Shown here in pieces: positions 8,351 through 18,576 of a stretch of DNA of 64,000 nt (position 1 is the first letter of the stretch; every line of letters begins with the position of its first letter). The translations under genes were made by a program, and so were the position numbers. This DNA is from Brucella intermedia LMG 3301 (GTDB lineage: Bacteria > Pseudomonadota > Alphaproteobacteria > Rhizobiales > Rhizobiaceae), in the NCBI RefSeq assembly GCF_000182645.1, contig NZ_ACQA01000001.1, positions 186,001 through 250,000 on the forward strand, in the 5' to 3' direction. A model generated the notes under the pieces. It saw only the letters and a program-made list of their open reading frames with translations, had not been told where the DNA came from and did no database searches.

Positions 8351-9097
8351 ATGGAAAAGGCCAAAATCAAATCGCCCGTGAACGCATCTCCCGCCCGTTC
8401 CCAGCGCCGGGTGCGGGGCACGCTTTATACGGCGGATGAAATTCATGAGATATTCCGCCGTTTCTCCATCCAGAGACCCGAACCGAAGGGCGAGCTTGAG
8501 CATGTGAATGCATTCACGCTTCTTGTCGCCGTCGTTCTTTCGGCGCAGGCCACCGACGCAGGTGTCAACAAGGCGACGCGGGGGCTCTTTGCCGTTGCCG
8601 ATACACCGCAGAAAATGCTGGCGCTCGGCGAGGAGAAGGTCGGCGACTATATCCGCACCATCGGTCTTTGGCGCAACAAGGCGAAAAACGTCATCCTCCT
8701 GTCCGAAGCCCTGATCCGCGATCATGGCGGCAAGGTTCCCGGCGACCGGGATGAACTGGTGAAATTGCCGGGCGTTGGCCGCAAGACGGCCAATGTGGTG
8801 CTGAACATGGCTTTCGGCCAGCCGACCATGGCGGTGGACACGCATATCCTGCGCATCGGCAACCGGATCGGTCTTGCGCCCGGCAAGACGCCGGAGGCCG
8901 TGGAAGCCATCCTCGTCCGGGTCATTCCAGCCGAATACATGCTTCACGCACACCACTGGCTCATCCTGCATGGCCGTTATGTGTGCAAGGCGCGCAAGCC
9001 CGAATGCGAGAAATGCGTGATTGCGGATATCTGCAAATATCCGGCGAAAACCTGCGACGTGCCCGCGCCGCTTATCCCCTTGCCGCCGCAGGCGTGA
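8351..9097 (+). CDS. nth: Endonuclease III (DNA glycosylase/AP lyase)
   Basis: Nth removes oxidised pyrimidines and cleaves the abasic strand in base-excision repair. The 248-residue protein shows the helix-hairpin-helix LPGVGRKTANVVLNM with the catalytic lysine, the catalytic Asp in AVDTHILRI, and the 4Fe-4S cluster cysteines spaced C-x6-C-x2-C-x5-C near the C-terminus (CKARKPECEKCVIADIC). An N-terminal extension of about 25 residues rich in basic residues precedes the domain. Its last 26 bases overlap the end of the convergent gene. Confidence 0.96.
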   Translation: MEKAKIKSPVNASPARSQRRVRGTLYTADEIHEIFRRFSIQRPEPKGELEHVNAFTLLVAVVLSAQATDAGVNKATRGLFAVADTPQKMLALGEEKVGDYIRTIGLWRNKAKNVILLSEALIRDHGGKVPGDRDELVKLPGVGRKTANVVLNMAFGQPTMAVDTHILRIGNRIGLAPGKTPEAVEAILVRVIPAEYMLHAHHWLILHGRYVCKARKPECEKCVIADICKYPAKTCDVPAPLIPLPPQA

Positions 9098-9800
9098 GCT
9101 TGCTTTCGCGCTGCGAGATCGCCTTGTGCAGATGGACCATCATCGTTGCCGCAAACAGCGGGGTGAGAAGGTTGACGATGGGGATCGCCATGAAGCCTGC
9201 AATCAGCAGCCCGGCCAGAAAGACCGTCACGCCATAATGTGACCGTAGCGCCTTCGCCTCAGCTTCGGACCGATAGCGCATGGCCGCAAACTCGAAAAAT
9301 TCCCGCCCGAGCAGATAGGCATTGATGACGAAGAAGGCGATCAGGTTGATGCCGGGTATGAACAGCATCAGCAGGGCGGCGATATTGCCGATGATGACGA
9401 TGCCGAGAAATTTCAGCGAAACGACGATGGAACGGCCGGTCGGCAACGGCGTGCCGCGAGGATCGTTGGGATAGTCCTCGCGTTCGACTACTTCGGCGAC
9501 ATCATCGAGAAACAGGCCTGCAACGAGCGCTGTAACAGGTGCAATCATCAATGCGAGCACAAGCGCCAGGCCAAGTCCCGCAACGATGGCGGCAACGATG
9601 CCGAGCCAGCCTGCCCAATCCGGCATGCCGGGCAATATCTGCTCCATCCATGGCCAGGCAAAAGTAAAAAAGATTTGACGGACTGCGGCCCAAAGACCGA
9701 TTAGCAGCAACAGCGTCAAACCGAGGGTCTTCCAGAAAACTGCGCGCAATTCCGGTGTGGTCAGGCGCTTCAGAGCCTTCAAGGCAGCATCCAGGATCAT
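9072..9800 (-). CDS. EI24/CysZ-like integral membrane protein
   Basis: A 242-residue multi-span protein resembling the EI24 domain (Pfam family that includes the sulfate transporter CysZ). Hydrophobic stretches occur at about 22-45, 65-90, 135-165 and 200-225. The characteristic loop includes FLDDVAEVVEREDYPNDPRG, then IPGINLIAFFVINAYLLGREFFE. Sulfate uptake is a possible role given the cys genes nearby, but this is not shown. ATG at 9800 with GGGG upstream is preferred; an upstream ATG at 9851 would add 17 residues lacking a matching family pattern. Confidence 0.7.
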   Translation of the reverse strand: MILDAALKALKRLTTPELRAVFWKTLGLTLLLLIGLWAAVRQIFFTFAWPWMEQILPGMPDWAGWLGIVAAIVAGLGLALVLALMIAPVTALVAGLFLDDVAEVVEREDYPNDPRGTPLPTGRSIVVSLKFLGIVIIGNIAALLMLFIPGINLIAFFVINAYLLGREFFEFAAMRYRSEAEAKALRSHYGVTVFLAGLLIAGFMAIPIVNLLTPLFAATMMVHLHKAISQRESKLTPAAARG

Positions 9801-9989
9801 TTTGGCCCCAATTCCGACTGTGGACAAAGATGGAAATAGGTATGCCTCCATTCCGAAGCAAGCCGCACGATCACGGTAGGGAAGCCTGCAGGGTAGCCAA
9901 AGGGATTGCAAACGGCTAAACCGGCACCCACGTGACCGATCTGCTTCTGGCGGACAGGAGACCAATCAAAAGGGGAGCTTCTCGCGCTC

Positions 9990-10986
9990 ATGGCCACATT
10001 CGACGTCCTTTGCATCGGCAATGCCATTGTCGACATTATATCGCGCACTGATGAGTCTTTTCTGGAAACAAACGGTATCGTCAAAGGCGCGATGAACCTG
10101 ATCGACGCGGATCGTGCCGAATTGCTTTATGGTCGCATTGCGGGCCCAGTGAGGGAAATGTCCGGCGGCAGCGCCGGAAATACCGCAGCAGGCGTTGCAA
10201 GTCTCGGCGGACGATCGGCCTATTTCGGCAAGGTCGCGACCGATCATCTGGGCCGTGTTTTCGCGCATGACATCCGCGCGCAGGGCGTTGCCTTCGATAC
10301 GCGCCCGTTGGAAAATGGCTCGCCGACCGCCCGTTCCATGATTTTCGTGACGCCGGACGGCGAACGCTCGATGAATACCTTTCTTGGCGCCTGTGTGGAA
10401 CTTGGCCCGGAGGATGTCGAAACGTCCAAGGTGTCCGATGCGAAAGTGACCTATTTCGAAGGCTATCTGTGGGACCCCGCCGCGCGCCAAGGAAGCCATC
10501 GTCCTTGCATCGAAGATCGCGCATGAGAAAAACCGCCAGATGGCGATGACGCTTTCCGATCCGTTCTGCGTGGACCGGTATCGCGAGGAATTTCTGGAGC
10601 TTATGCGCTCGCGCAGGGTCGATATCGTCTTCGCCAATGAGGACGAGGCCAAGTCGCTCTATAAGACGAAATCGCTCGAAACGGCGATTGCCTCCATGCG
10701 CATGGATTGCGCGCTTTCAATCATCACCCGTTCGGAAAAAGGCGCGGTCGTGGTCACGCCCGACCAGACCCTGACCGTTCCCGCCATCGAAATCGATGCG
10801 CTGGTCGATACGACGGGGGCAGGCGACCTTTACGCCGCCGGTTTCCTGTACGGCTATACGAACGACCGTTCGCTTGAAGATTGCGCGCGTCTCGGTTCGC
10901 TGACGGCAGGCCTGATCATCCAGCAGATGGGCCCGCGCCCGCAACTCAGCCTGCAGGCAGCCGCAAGCCAGGCCGGGCTGCTATAA
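9990..10986 (+). pseudogene. PfkB family sugar/adenosine kinase, frameshifted
   Basis: The PfkB (ribokinase-like) family phosphorylates sugars or nucleosides such as adenosine. The reading frame from 9990 runs normally to about residue 163 (start MATFDVLCIGNAIVDI, glycine-rich EMSGGSAGNTAAGVASLGG, substrate-lid residues) and then shifts at a run of four C at 10475-10478, stopping at 10526. Removing one C restores the expected DPPRAKEAIVLASKIAHEKN and joins the frame that carries the C-terminal signature DTTGAGDLYAAGF with the catalytic Asp, ending at 10986. Restored length is about 331 residues, normal for the family. As written, the first fragment lacks the active site. Confidence 0.85.
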
Positions 10987-10989
10987 GGC

Positions 10990-11646
10990 CTATTCCGGCC
11001 TGATTATCCGGTCGCGCTGAAGCTCTTCTTCGGTGCGCCCGGGACGGCTTTTATAGACGGGCAATGTCCAGCCGAAATAAAGGGCGCCCCCGCGAATGAC
11101 GAAGGCGGTCAAAGCCGCCGCCACTGCGCATATGGCTGGTTCGACATGCAGCCAGGCAAGCAGGACGTAAAGGCACGCACCGGCAAGCGAAGCCGTGACG
11201 TAAATCTCGCGGCGCATCAGCACTGAAGGCTCGCCCGCCACCATGTCGCGCAATATGCCGCCAAGTGTGGCCGTGGAAATGCCGGTCACAATGGCGACGG
11301 ACGGCCCGAAACCGAGCCCCAGCCCCTTGGCGGCGCCCAATACCGTATAGGCGGCCATACCGATGGCATCGAGCCAGAGCAGGACGCGATAGCGCGACTC
11401 CACCATGTGCGCGGTGAAATAGACGACGATCGCGGCCAGCGTGCCGGCCAGCAGATAGGCGGGCTCGACGACCCAGAAAACCGGCGCACCGAGCACCAGA
11501 TCGCGAAAGGTCCCGCCGCCAATACCGGTGATATTGGCAAGGAACAGAAAGCCGATAATGTCGAGCTGGCGGCGCGAGGCGGCAAGAGCACCGGTCGCAG
11601 CGAAAACGAAAACGCCTGCGAAATTCAAAAACTCAGGAATCGTCAC
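10990..11646 (-). CDS. TRIC-type cation channel / UPF0126 membrane protein (YicG family)
   Basis: A 218-residue membrane protein with about seven hydrophobic segments. It has two copies of the UPF0126 repeat: ANITGIGGGTFRDLVLG in the first half and TGISTATLGGILRDMVAGEP in the second. These glycine-rich motifs line the pore in bacterial homologues of the trimeric intracellular cation channel. The start is GTG at 11646 with GGAGGAG before it. The C-terminus is a basic cytoplasmic tail. Its stop lies 3 bases beyond the end of the convergent kinase pseudogene. Confidence 0.85.
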   Translation of the reverse strand: MTIPEFLNFAGVFVFAATGALAASRRQLDIIGFLFLANITGIGGGTFRDLVLGAPVFWVVEPAYLLAGTLAAIVVYFTAHMVESRYRVLLWLDAIGMAAYTVLGAAKGLGLGFGPSVAIVTGISTATLGGILRDMVAGEPSVLMRREIYVTASLAGACLYVLLAWLHVEPAICAVAAALTAFVIRGGALYFGWTLPVYKSRPGRTEEELQRDRIIRPE

Positions 11647-11672
11647 GCTGTTGCTCTCCTCCGCACATGCCG

Positions 11673-11741
11673 GAGCATGTCCCGTTTAAACGAAACGCCG
11701 GAATCCCCCGAAACCGGTGCCCACTTTCGGGAAGCATGCTC
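11673..11741. repeat. Intergenic palindromic repeat
   Basis: Outer arms GAGCATG and CATGCTC with an inner pair around CCCGAAACCGG and CCACTTTCGGG. It matches the general form of the other intergenic repeats here (gcat...ccggttt...tttcggg...atgc) and sits upstream of the channel gene. Confidence 0.5.
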
Positions 11742-11809
11742 TGTGACAACTTTTCACCGGTGTGTCCCAATAGCAATATGCATGTTATCGGAAACCAGAC
11801 CGCAGATAT

Positions 11810-11839
11810 GAAAAGAGCGGCAGACAAAGCCGCCGCTCC
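11810..11839 (-). terminator. Rho-independent terminator after grpE
   Basis: On the minus strand GAGCGGC and GCCGCTC form a 7-bp stem with a 10-base loop, followed by TTTTC. It lies 25 bases downstream of the grpE stop. Confidence 0.75.
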
Positions 11840-11863
11840 AATTCTCGTCGGTTTTTGTTCGGA

Positions 11864-12556
11864 TCAGGAATTGCCTTCGGGAGCGGCAGCGCCATTGTCG
11901 GCAGTTGCCTTCGGGCCACCCTTGGAGACGCCGACCATGGCCGGGCGCAGAACGCGGTCGCCAATGGCGTAACCATCCTGCACGACCTGCACGACGGTGT
12001 TGTTCGGCAAATCCGCATTCGGCACTTCGAACATGGCCTGATGGAAATTCGGGTCGAATTTCTGGCCTTCCGGTTCCAGCTTCTTGACGCCGTGGCGTTC
12101 CAGAGCGTGGAGCATGGCGCGTTCGGTCATTTCGACGCCATCGGCGAGCGACTTGAGGCTGGCATCGGTTGCCATGGCTTCGGCAGGGATAGCCTCGAGT
12201 GCACGGCGCAGATTGTCGGAAACCGACAGCATGTCGCGGGCAAAATTGGTCACCGCATAGGTGCGCGCGTCCTGTACGTCGCGCTGGGTGCGCTTGCGCA
12301 GGTTCTCCATTTCGGCGGCAGCACGCAGCAACTGGTCTTTCAGTTCGCCGTTATCTGCTTCCAGCATGGCAATCCGGTTCGCGGTATCGTCCACTTCCGC
12401 TTCGGCTTCGTCCTCGGCAGCTTCTGCACGGGCTTCGGCCTTGCGCGCCTTCAGAAATTCGTCGGCAGCACGGTTGAGCGCCTCACGATCCCGGGGATTG
12501 TTGATATCGCGCTGCTCAAGATCGGGGTTCTGGGATTTGTTTTTTTCGTCAGCCAT
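11864..12556 (-). CDS. grpE: Nucleotide exchange factor GrpE
   Basis: GrpE releases ADP from DnaK and so resets the Hsp70 cycle. The 230-residue protein has an acidic N-terminus, a long coiled coil (about 50-105, with [27 protein letters not shown] split by charge repeats) and the C-terminal beta domain with the signature [15 protein letters not shown] and [26 protein letters not shown] at 12556 fits GGAAG upstream; the frame remains open further upstream but without homology. It lies 164 bases after hrcA on the same strand. Confidence 0.96.
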   Translation of the reverse strand: MADEKNKSQNPDLEQRDINNPRDREALNRAADEFLKARKAEARAEAAEDEAEAEVDDTANRIAMLEADNGELKDQLLRAAAEMENLRKRTQRDVQDARTYAVTNFARDMLSVSDNLRRALEAIPAEAMATDASLKSLADGVEMTERAMLHALERHGVKKLEPEGQKFDPNFHQAMFEVPNADLPNNTVVQVVQDGYAIGDRVLRPAMVGVSKGGPKATADNGAAAPEGNS

Positions 12557-12577
12557 GATGCTACTTCCGTCTTGAAT

Positions 12578-12634
12578 AGAGCATTTCCAGCAAAACTGCA
12601 TGAGCCTTTGCGTCGGATAATGCGAAAAACAAAC
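12578..12634. repeat. Intergenic repeat, GCATTTCCAGC family
   Basis: Begins AGAGCATTTCCAGCAAAACTG and ends TTTGCGTCGGATAATGCGAAAAACAAA. It shares most bases with the copies at 32408, 41946, 46502 and 51645. It falls inside the probable leader of grpE. Confidence 0.75.
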
Positions 12635-12649
12635 TATCGTCTGGGGCGG

Positions 12650-12679
12650 ATATCGAGTTTCATGCCAATAAAATCAAGG
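12650..12679 (-). promoter_or_regulatory. Possible RpoH promoter of grpE
   Basis: On the minus strand CTTGAT is followed 17 bases later by CGATAT, a loose match to the alphaproteobacterial sigma-32 pattern. The placement between hrcA and grpE makes sense for a heat-shock gene, but the match is weak. Confidence 0.35.
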
Positions 12680-12720
12680 TCTATTTTCAGTGCCTTGGTT
12701 TGCCCCGGCAAGTCTCACAG

Positions 12721-13791
12721 TTAACGCAGGAGCCGGGACACGATCTGTGCGGTATAGTCCACCATCGGGACGATCCGCGCATAATTGAGCCGTGTCGGCC
12801 CGATGACCCCCAGGGCACCAATAACCCTTTGCTCGCTGTCGCGATAGGGGGCCACCACCAGCGACGAGCCGGAAAGGGAGAAAAGCTTGTTCTCCGAACC
12901 GATGAAGATGCGGACGCCCGAACCGGCCTCGGCAAGATCGAGAAGCTGGACCATGCCATCCTTGGTTTCAAGGTCATCGAAGAGATGGCGCAGCCGCTCG
13001 ATATCTTCCTGCGCATGGATGTTTTCCAGAAGATTGGCGCGTCCGCGCACGATCAGCCGCGCCGGCTGATCCGTCCCGGCTCCGCTCCAGACTGCCAGTC
13101 CCTGGGCAACCAGTTCCTGCGACAGCTGGTCGAGTTCCTGCCGCGTTTCTTCCGTCAGTTTTTTCAGCTCCGCCTTGGCTTCGGAAAGCGTGTGGCCATG
13201 AATATGCGCGTTGAGGAAATTCGATGCCTCGACCAGTTGCGAATTGCTGATGCCGACGGGCAGGTTGACAACGCGGTTTTCGACGTCGCCATTCTGCATG
13301 ACCAGAACGGCTAGTGCCCGGGTCGGCTCCAGACGAACGAATTCGATATGTTTGAGCGCGCCTTCCGCCTTGGTGGCCAGCACGAGGCCAGCGCCGCGCG
13401 ACAGGCCGGAAAGAACCTGACTTGCTTCTGTCAGGACGCTTTCGACCGAATTGTTTGTGCCGGCGGAACGAACCTGCGCTTCAATGGAGGAGCGTTCCTC
13501 CGGCGGCAGGTCGCCCACTTCCAGAAATGCGTCGACAAAGAAGCGCAGTCCGATCTGCGTCGGCAGGCGTCCGGCCGAGACATGCGGCGCATAGATCAGG
13601 CCCAGGTGCTCCAGGTCGCTCATGACATTGCGGATCGTCGCGGGCGAAAGCGTGTGCGGCAGCAATCGCGACAGGTTGCGTGAACCGAGCGGATCGCCAT
13701 CGTTCAGATAGGTTTCCACAATCAGCCTGAAAATATCGCGCGAACGCTGGTCGAGCGAACTCAGAAGCTGGTGTTCCGGCGTTTTCATCAT
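12721..13791 (-). CDS. hrcA: Heat-inducible transcription repressor HrcA
   Basis: HrcA represses groESL and other heat-shock genes by binding CIRCE elements and depends on GroEL for activity. The 356-residue protein has an N-terminal winged helix ([19 protein letters not shown] with [18 protein letters not shown]), a GAF-like middle region and the C-terminal signature [20 protein letters not shown]. Start taken as the first of two adjacent ATG codons at 13791. No CIRCE element (TTAGCACTC-N9-GAGTGCTAA) was noticed at its own promoter. Confidence 0.96.
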   Translation of the reverse strand: MMKTPEHQLLSSLDQRSRDIFRLIVETYLNDGDPLGSRNLSRLLPHTLSPATIRNVMSDLEHLGLIYAPHVSAGRLPTQIGLRFFVDAFLEVGDLPPEERSSIEAQVRSAGTNNSVESVLTEASQVLSGLSRGAGLVLATKAEGALKHIEFVRLEPTRALAVLVMQNGDVENRVVNLPVGISNSQLVEASNFLNAHIHGHTLSEAKAELKKLTEETRQELDQLSQELVAQGLAVWSGAGTDQPARLIVRGRANLLENIHAQEDIERLRHLFDDLETKDGMVQLLDLAEAGSGVRIFIGSENKLFSLSGSSLVVAPYRDSEQRVIGALGVIGPTRLNYARIVPMVDYTAQIVSRLLR

Positions 13792-13826
13792 ATTATGGTC
13801 GCGAAGTTTACGAATGACATAGGCCA

Positions 13827-13854
13827 AATATAAGGGCACAAGCCAAAGCGTCAA
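13827..13854 (-). promoter_or_regulatory. Probable sigma-70 promoter of hrcA
   Basis: On the minus strand TTGACG and TATATT are separated by 16 bases, about 35 bases before the hrcA start. This is a good housekeeping-type promoter. Confidence 0.5.
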
Positions 13855-13976
13855 AGGCTTTAGGCTATAGTGACAGGGCTCTCAACATCTCTGTCGGTTT
13901 TTCGGACAGAGCGCCTTTCTATTTGTGTGTGGGAAGCCTAAAAAGCCGCACAGGTAAATGAATCGAGGAATTCTCA

Positions 13977-14693
<717 letters not shown>

Positions 14694-14734
14694 TAGGAAC
14701 GAGGTCTGCTCCATATATCGAGGAGACCTCATCC

Positions 14735-15139
14735 ATGCGCGCAGCACGCATTCTTGAAACCGCTCTCTATGTCCGCGATGTCGCCGAGGCGATAGAGTTC
14801 TATCAGGGAACGATGGGACTGGAGCCGGTTGGCAAAGTCAGCGAGCGCAATGCATTTTTCCGCTGCGGAGAGGGGATATTGCTTCTCTTCAAGGCGGAAG
14901 AAACGTTGAAGCCGCCGCCCGCCGGACATTTGCCCGTGCCGGCCCACGGCACCAGCGGGCCCGGTCATGTCTGTTTCGCCGCAAGCCGCGAGGAGATGGA
15001 AGGCTGGCGCAGCCATCTGGCAAGACATGGCGTGGCGATAGAGGCCGAGTTCGATTGGCCGAATGGCGCGCATTCAATTTACTTCCGTGATCCGTCCGGC
15101 AATTCGCTGGAGATTGCCGAACCCAAACTATGGAACTGA
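14735..15139 (+). CDS. VOC (glyoxalase/dioxygenase superfamily) protein
   Basis: A 134-residue protein with the two beta-alpha-beta-beta-beta repeats of the vicinal oxygen chelate fold. Likely metal ligands are the His in GPGHVCF and the final Glu in [11 protein letters not shown]. The motif [22 protein letters not shown] is typical of glyoxalase-like proteins, and [14 protein letters not shown] closes the second repeat. The substrate cannot be told from sequence. GAGGAG precedes the ATG. The gene starts a close-packed series with rdgB, hemW, rsmI and yraN. Confidence 0.8.
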   Translation: MRAARILETALYVRDVAEAIEFYQGTMGLEPVGKVSERNAFFRCGEGILLLFKAEETLKPPPAGHLPVPAHGTSGPGHVCFAASREEMEGWRSHLARHGVAIEAEFDWPNGAHSIYFRDPSGNSLEIAEPKLWN

Positions 15140-15141
15140 CA

Positions 15142-15804
15142 ATGAGAAAACTGGAACAGGGCAAGCTGATCGTTGCTTCGCACAATGCGGGCAAGCTGAA
15201 GGAATTCGACGGCCTGATCGGCCCGTTCGGTTTCGAGGTCAGTTCGGTAGCTGCCCTTGGCCTGCCGGAGCCGGATGAAACTGGAACGACCTTCGAGGAA
15301 AACGCCTATATCAAGGCGCTCGCGGCTGCCGAAGCAACGGGACTGCCCGCCCTTTCGGACGATTCCGGCATGATGGTCGATGCGCTTGACGGTGATCCGG
15401 GGGTCTACACGGCAAACTGGGCCGAGACGGAGGACGGTACGCGCGATTTCGACATGGCGATGCAGAAGGTGGAGAACCTGCTGCAGGAGAAAGGCGCCCT
15501 CGAACCGCAGCAGCGCAAGGCACGGTTTGTGTCGGTCATCTGCCTTGCCTGGCCGGATGGCGAGGCGGAATATTTCCGTGGCGAGGTTGAAGGCACGATT
15601 GTCTGGCCACCGCGGGGCAATACCGGTTTCGGTTTCGACCCGATTTTCCTGCCTGACGGCTATGAAAAGACTTTCGGCGAAATGACCGCCGACGAGAAGC
15701 ATGGCTGGAAACCGGGCGACGCTTCCGCCCTGTCGCACCGTGCGCGTGCCTTCAAGCTTTTTGCCGAAAAAGCGCTCAATGTGGAAGCGGCGCCCGCGAA
15801 ATGA
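15142..15804 (+). CDS. rdgB: Non-canonical purine NTP pyrophosphatase RdgB/HAM1
   Basis: RdgB cleans dITP and XTP from the nucleotide pool. The 220-residue protein shows [13 protein letters not shown], the metal-binding [15 protein letters not shown] with [21 protein letters not shown] and the end [15 protein letters not shown] at 15142 has GGA 7 bases upstream; an in-frame ATG at 15130 overlaps the VOC gene and lacks a site. Its stop overlaps the hemW start by 4 bases. Confidence 0.95.
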   Translation: MRKLEQGKLIVASHNAGKLKEFDGLIGPFGFEVSSVAALGLPEPDETGTTFEENAYIKALAAAEATGLPALSDDSGMMVDALDGDPGVYTANWAETEDGTRDFDMAMQKVENLLQEKGALEPQQRKARFVSVICLAWPDGEAEYFRGEVEGTIVWPPRGNTGFGFDPIFLPDGYEKTFGEMTADEKHGWKPGDASALSHRARAFKLFAEKALNVEAAPAK

Positions 15805-17030
15805 ACAAGCTGTTTCCCCCTTTGCAGGCAATGGACGCTGCCCGCGCAAATACCGCCGGGGCGATACCGATCGCGCGTGCAAACGGGGAAGATGCGTTCG
15901 GCGTATATTTGCACTGGCCGTTCTGCCTGGCCAAATGTCCCTACTGCGACTTCAACAGCCATGTTCGGCACAAGCCGGTCGATCAGGCCCGCTTTTCCGA
16001 GGCGTTTCTTCGCGAGATGGAATGCCTGCGCGAACGCACGGGCCCGCGCACGATCACCAGCATATTTCTGGGCGGCGGCACGCCGTCGCTGATGCAGCCC
16101 GAAACGGTTGGCGCGCTTCTCGATGGTATTGCGTCCCATTGGTCCGTTGCACCGGATATCGAGGTGACGCTGGAGGCAAATCCCACCAGCGTGGAGGCGG
16201 ATCGCTTTCGCGGCTATCGCGCAGCGGGCGTCAATCGCGTGTCGCTCGGCATTCAGGCGCTCAACGATCCCGATCTGCGCCGCCTTGGGCGCATGCATTC
16301 GGTCGAGGAAGCCAAGGCGGCAATCCGGCTGGCGCGTGAGATTTTCCCGCGCCTGTCGTTCGATCTGATCTATGCGCGCCCCAACCAGACCATAGAGGCG
16401 TGGCGCGAGGAACTGAAGGAAGCCATCGGCCTTGCTGCCGATCACCTGTCGCTCTATCAGCTGACCATCGAGGAAGGCACGCAGTTCTATAATCTCTGGA
16501 AGGCGGGCAAGCTGACGACGCCCGATCCGGATCACGCCGCAGCCCTTTATGAGGAAACGCAAAGGGTGACGGCTGAGCACGGGCTTCCGGCCTATGAAAT
16601 TTCCAACCACGCCGTGCCCGGGCGCGAGTCGCAGCACAATCTCGTCTATTGGCGTTACGGGCAATATGTCGGCATCGGTCCCGGCGCCCATGGGCGTTTC
16701 GTGGAAAACGATGTGCGCACCGTCACCATGACCGAAAAACACCCGGAAACCTGGCTGGACAAGGTCGAGCGCAACGGCCACGGCATTATCGAGGAAGAAT
16801 ATCTCGATGGCGAGCAGGAAGGCGACGAGTTCCTGATGATGGGCCTGCGCTTGCGTGAAGGCATCGACCTTGCCCGTTACGAGCGGCTTTCGGGCCATGC
16901 CGTCGACGAAAAGCGATTGGCGAAACTGATCGCGGAAGGCATGATCGAACCGATGGATGGCAGCTTCATCCGCGCAACGCCGGATGGCGCGCTGGTGCTG
17001 GATGCGTTGGTTGCCGATCTGGCCGCTTGA
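15801..17030 (+). CDS. hemW: Radical SAM heme chaperone HemW (coproporphyrinogen oxidase-like)
   Basis: HemW belongs to the HemN-like radical SAM family; characterised members bind heme and deliver it to respiratory enzymes rather than oxidising coproporphyrinogen. The 409-residue protein has the cluster motif [13 protein letters not shown] (C-x3-C-x2-C) at about residue 42-54, [15 protein letters not shown], and the C-terminal HemN domain ([21 protein letters not shown]). The N-terminus before the SAM motif is about 40 residues, with [17 protein letters not shown] lacking conservation, so a shorter start is possible. Confidence 0.9.
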   Translation: MNKLFPPLQAMDAARANTAGAIPIARANGEDAFGVYLHWPFCLAKCPYCDFNSHVRHKPVDQARFSEAFLREMECLRERTGPRTITSIFLGGGTPSLMQPETVGALLDGIASHWSVAPDIEVTLEANPTSVEADRFRGYRAAGVNRVSLGIQALNDPDLRRLGRMHSVEEAKAAIRLAREIFPRLSFDLIYARPNQTIEAWREELKEAIGLAADHLSLYQLTIEEGTQFYNLWKAGKLTTPDPDHAAALYEETQRVTAEHGLPAYEISNHAVPGRESQHNLVYWRYGQYVGIGPGAHGRFVENDVRTVTMTEKHPETWLDKVERNGHGIIEEEYLDGEQEGDEFLMMGLRLREGIDLARYERLSGHAVDEKRLAKLIAEGMIEPMDGSFIRATPDGALVLDALVADLAA

Positions 17031-17049
17031 TTCAGACACTGAAGGACGC

Positions 17050-17964
17050 ATGATGACGGATGAAACGAGCGGTGAGCGGCGGGAATATGTGGTAGGCGGC
17101 ACGGTGATGCGTGCCCGGCCGCTGGAGCCTGCGCTTTATATCGTCTCGACCCCTATCGGCAATCTCGGCGATATGTCGCTGCGCGGCATCGAAACGCTGG
17201 CTTCCGTCGATATTCTGGCTTGCGAGGATACCCGCGTCACCCGCGTCCTGCTCGACCGCTATGGCATAGCGCGCCGTCCGATCAGCTATCACGAGCACAA
17301 TGCCGCAGAGGCCGGTGAAAAGCTGATTGCTGCGCTGACGGCGGGCAAAAGCGTCGCGCTGGTGTCTGACGCCGGAACACCCCTTGTTTCCGATCCCGGT
17401 TTCCGGCTGGTGGGGGAGGCGCGCGAGGCGGGCATCCGTGTCGTGCCTGTTCCGGGTGCTTCCGCCGTTCTGGCCGCACTTGCCGCTTCCGGCCTGCCGA
17501 CCGATGCCTTCATGTTCTGCGGCTTCCTGCCGTCCAAGCACGGACAGCGATTGTCGAAGCTTGAGAGCCTCAAAAATATCGACGCAACGCTGGTGTTCTA
17601 CGAGTCGCCCAACCGCACGGCCGCGACACTGGGCGACATGGCTGCCGCTTTCGGAGCGGAACGCGCGGGCGCGCTTTGCCGCGAATTGACCAAGGCCTAT
17701 GAAACCGTAGTCACGGCATCGCTGGGTGAACTTGCGGAAAAGTTCGATGGCGAGGATCGTATTCGCGGCGAGGTCGTACTGCTGGTTGGCCCGCCTGTCG
17801 GCGATGCTGTTGCCCAAAGCGAAGAAGATATCGACAGGCTGCTTCTGTCGCTTGCCGCCGAACTGCCGCCGTCCAAGGCCGCAGGCGAGGCGGCGCGTAT
17901 GACCGGCGGGCAGAAATCGGTTCTCTATCAGCGCCTCATGCAACTGAAATCGGATCAGCCATGA
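17050..17964 (+). CDS. rsmI: 16S rRNA 2'-O-ribose methyltransferase RsmI
   Basis: RsmI methylates the ribose of C1402 in 16S rRNA using SAM. The 304-residue protein has the tetrapyrrole-methylase fold: [55 protein letters not shown] and [27 protein letters not shown] precedes the tandem ATG at 17050/17053. The reading frame extends upstream into hemW but without homology. It overlaps yraN by 4 bases. Confidence 0.95.
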   Translation: MMTDETSGERREYVVGGTVMRARPLEPALYIVSTPIGNLGDMSLRGIETLASVDILACEDTRVTRVLLDRYGIARRPISYHEHNAAEAGEKLIAALTAGKSVALVSDAGTPLVSDPGFRLVGEAREAGIRVVPVPGASAVLAALAASGLPTDAFMFCGFLPSKHGQRLSKLESLKNIDATLVFYESPNRTAATLGDMAAAFGAERAGALCRELTKAYETVVTASLGELAEKFDGEDRIRGEVVLLVGPPVGDAVAQSEEDIDRLLLSLAAELPPSKAAGEAARMTGGQKSVLYQRLMQLKSDQP

Positions 17965-18341
17965 CGGACCTCCGCGAGAAAAAGCGAACGGCTTTCTTTC
18001 GCGGACACAGCGCCGAACGCTTTGCTTCGATGGTGCTTCTCCTCAAGGGTTTTCGGGTCGTCGCGCGGCGTTATCGCACAAGGCTTGGCGAGATCGACCT
18101 GATCGCCCGGCGCGGCGATCTGGTGCTCATCGTCGAGGTCAAGGCGCGGAACAGCCTCGAAGCGGCCCAACTGGCCGTCACGCCGCAGGCCATGCACCGT
18201 ATCGAAGCCGCAGCCGATCTCTGGCTGCAACGCCAGCCCGATCATGCCCGCCTGTCGCTGCGTTTCGACCTGATCGCCGTGCTGCCGAGGCGGTGGCCGA
18301 AGCACGTCCCTGCATTCTTCACCAGCGGCAATTACTTATAA
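17961..18341 (+). CDS. YraN/UPF0102 family endonuclease-like protein
   Basis: A 126-residue protein with the restriction-endonuclease-like core of the UPF0102 family: [18 protein letters not shown], then [21 protein letters not shown], whose E...D...E-x-K residues would bind metal. The natural substrate is unknown. Adjacent placement to rsmI is a common arrangement in proteobacteria. Confidence 0.88.
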   Translation: MTDLREKKRTAFFRGHSAERFASMVLLLKGFRVVARRYRTRLGEIDLIARRGDLVLIVEVKARNSLEAAQLAVTPQAMHRIEAAADLWLQRQPDHARLSLRFDLIAVLPRRWPKHVPAFFTSGNYL

Positions 18342-18512
18342 GCCTATCGAAATCCTATAAAAATTGTAGAGTATAATTGCCCCGCTTCCGGGAATGAAAA
18401 TCCTGCAATTGCCTGATTTGAGAAAAAGTGATGCGCGGCGAGATTTTCGCGCGCAAGGGCGTTTCTTATAAAGCAAGGCCCTTCCATGAATAATAGCACC
18501 GTCTTGTTGCCT

Positions 18513-18560
18513 GATGCTTTTCCAGACACGAAACCGGTATCCGCTTTCGCTGGAAATGCT
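18513..18560. repeat. Diverged palindromic repeat before cysG
   Basis: Arms read GATGCTTTTCCAG and CTGGAAATGC around ACACGAAACCGG and CCGCTTTCG. It looks like a mix of the two intergenic repeat types in this window and ends 16 bases before the chosen cysG start. Confidence 0.5.
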
Positions 18561-18576
18561 TCAAAGGATGGTGCTC

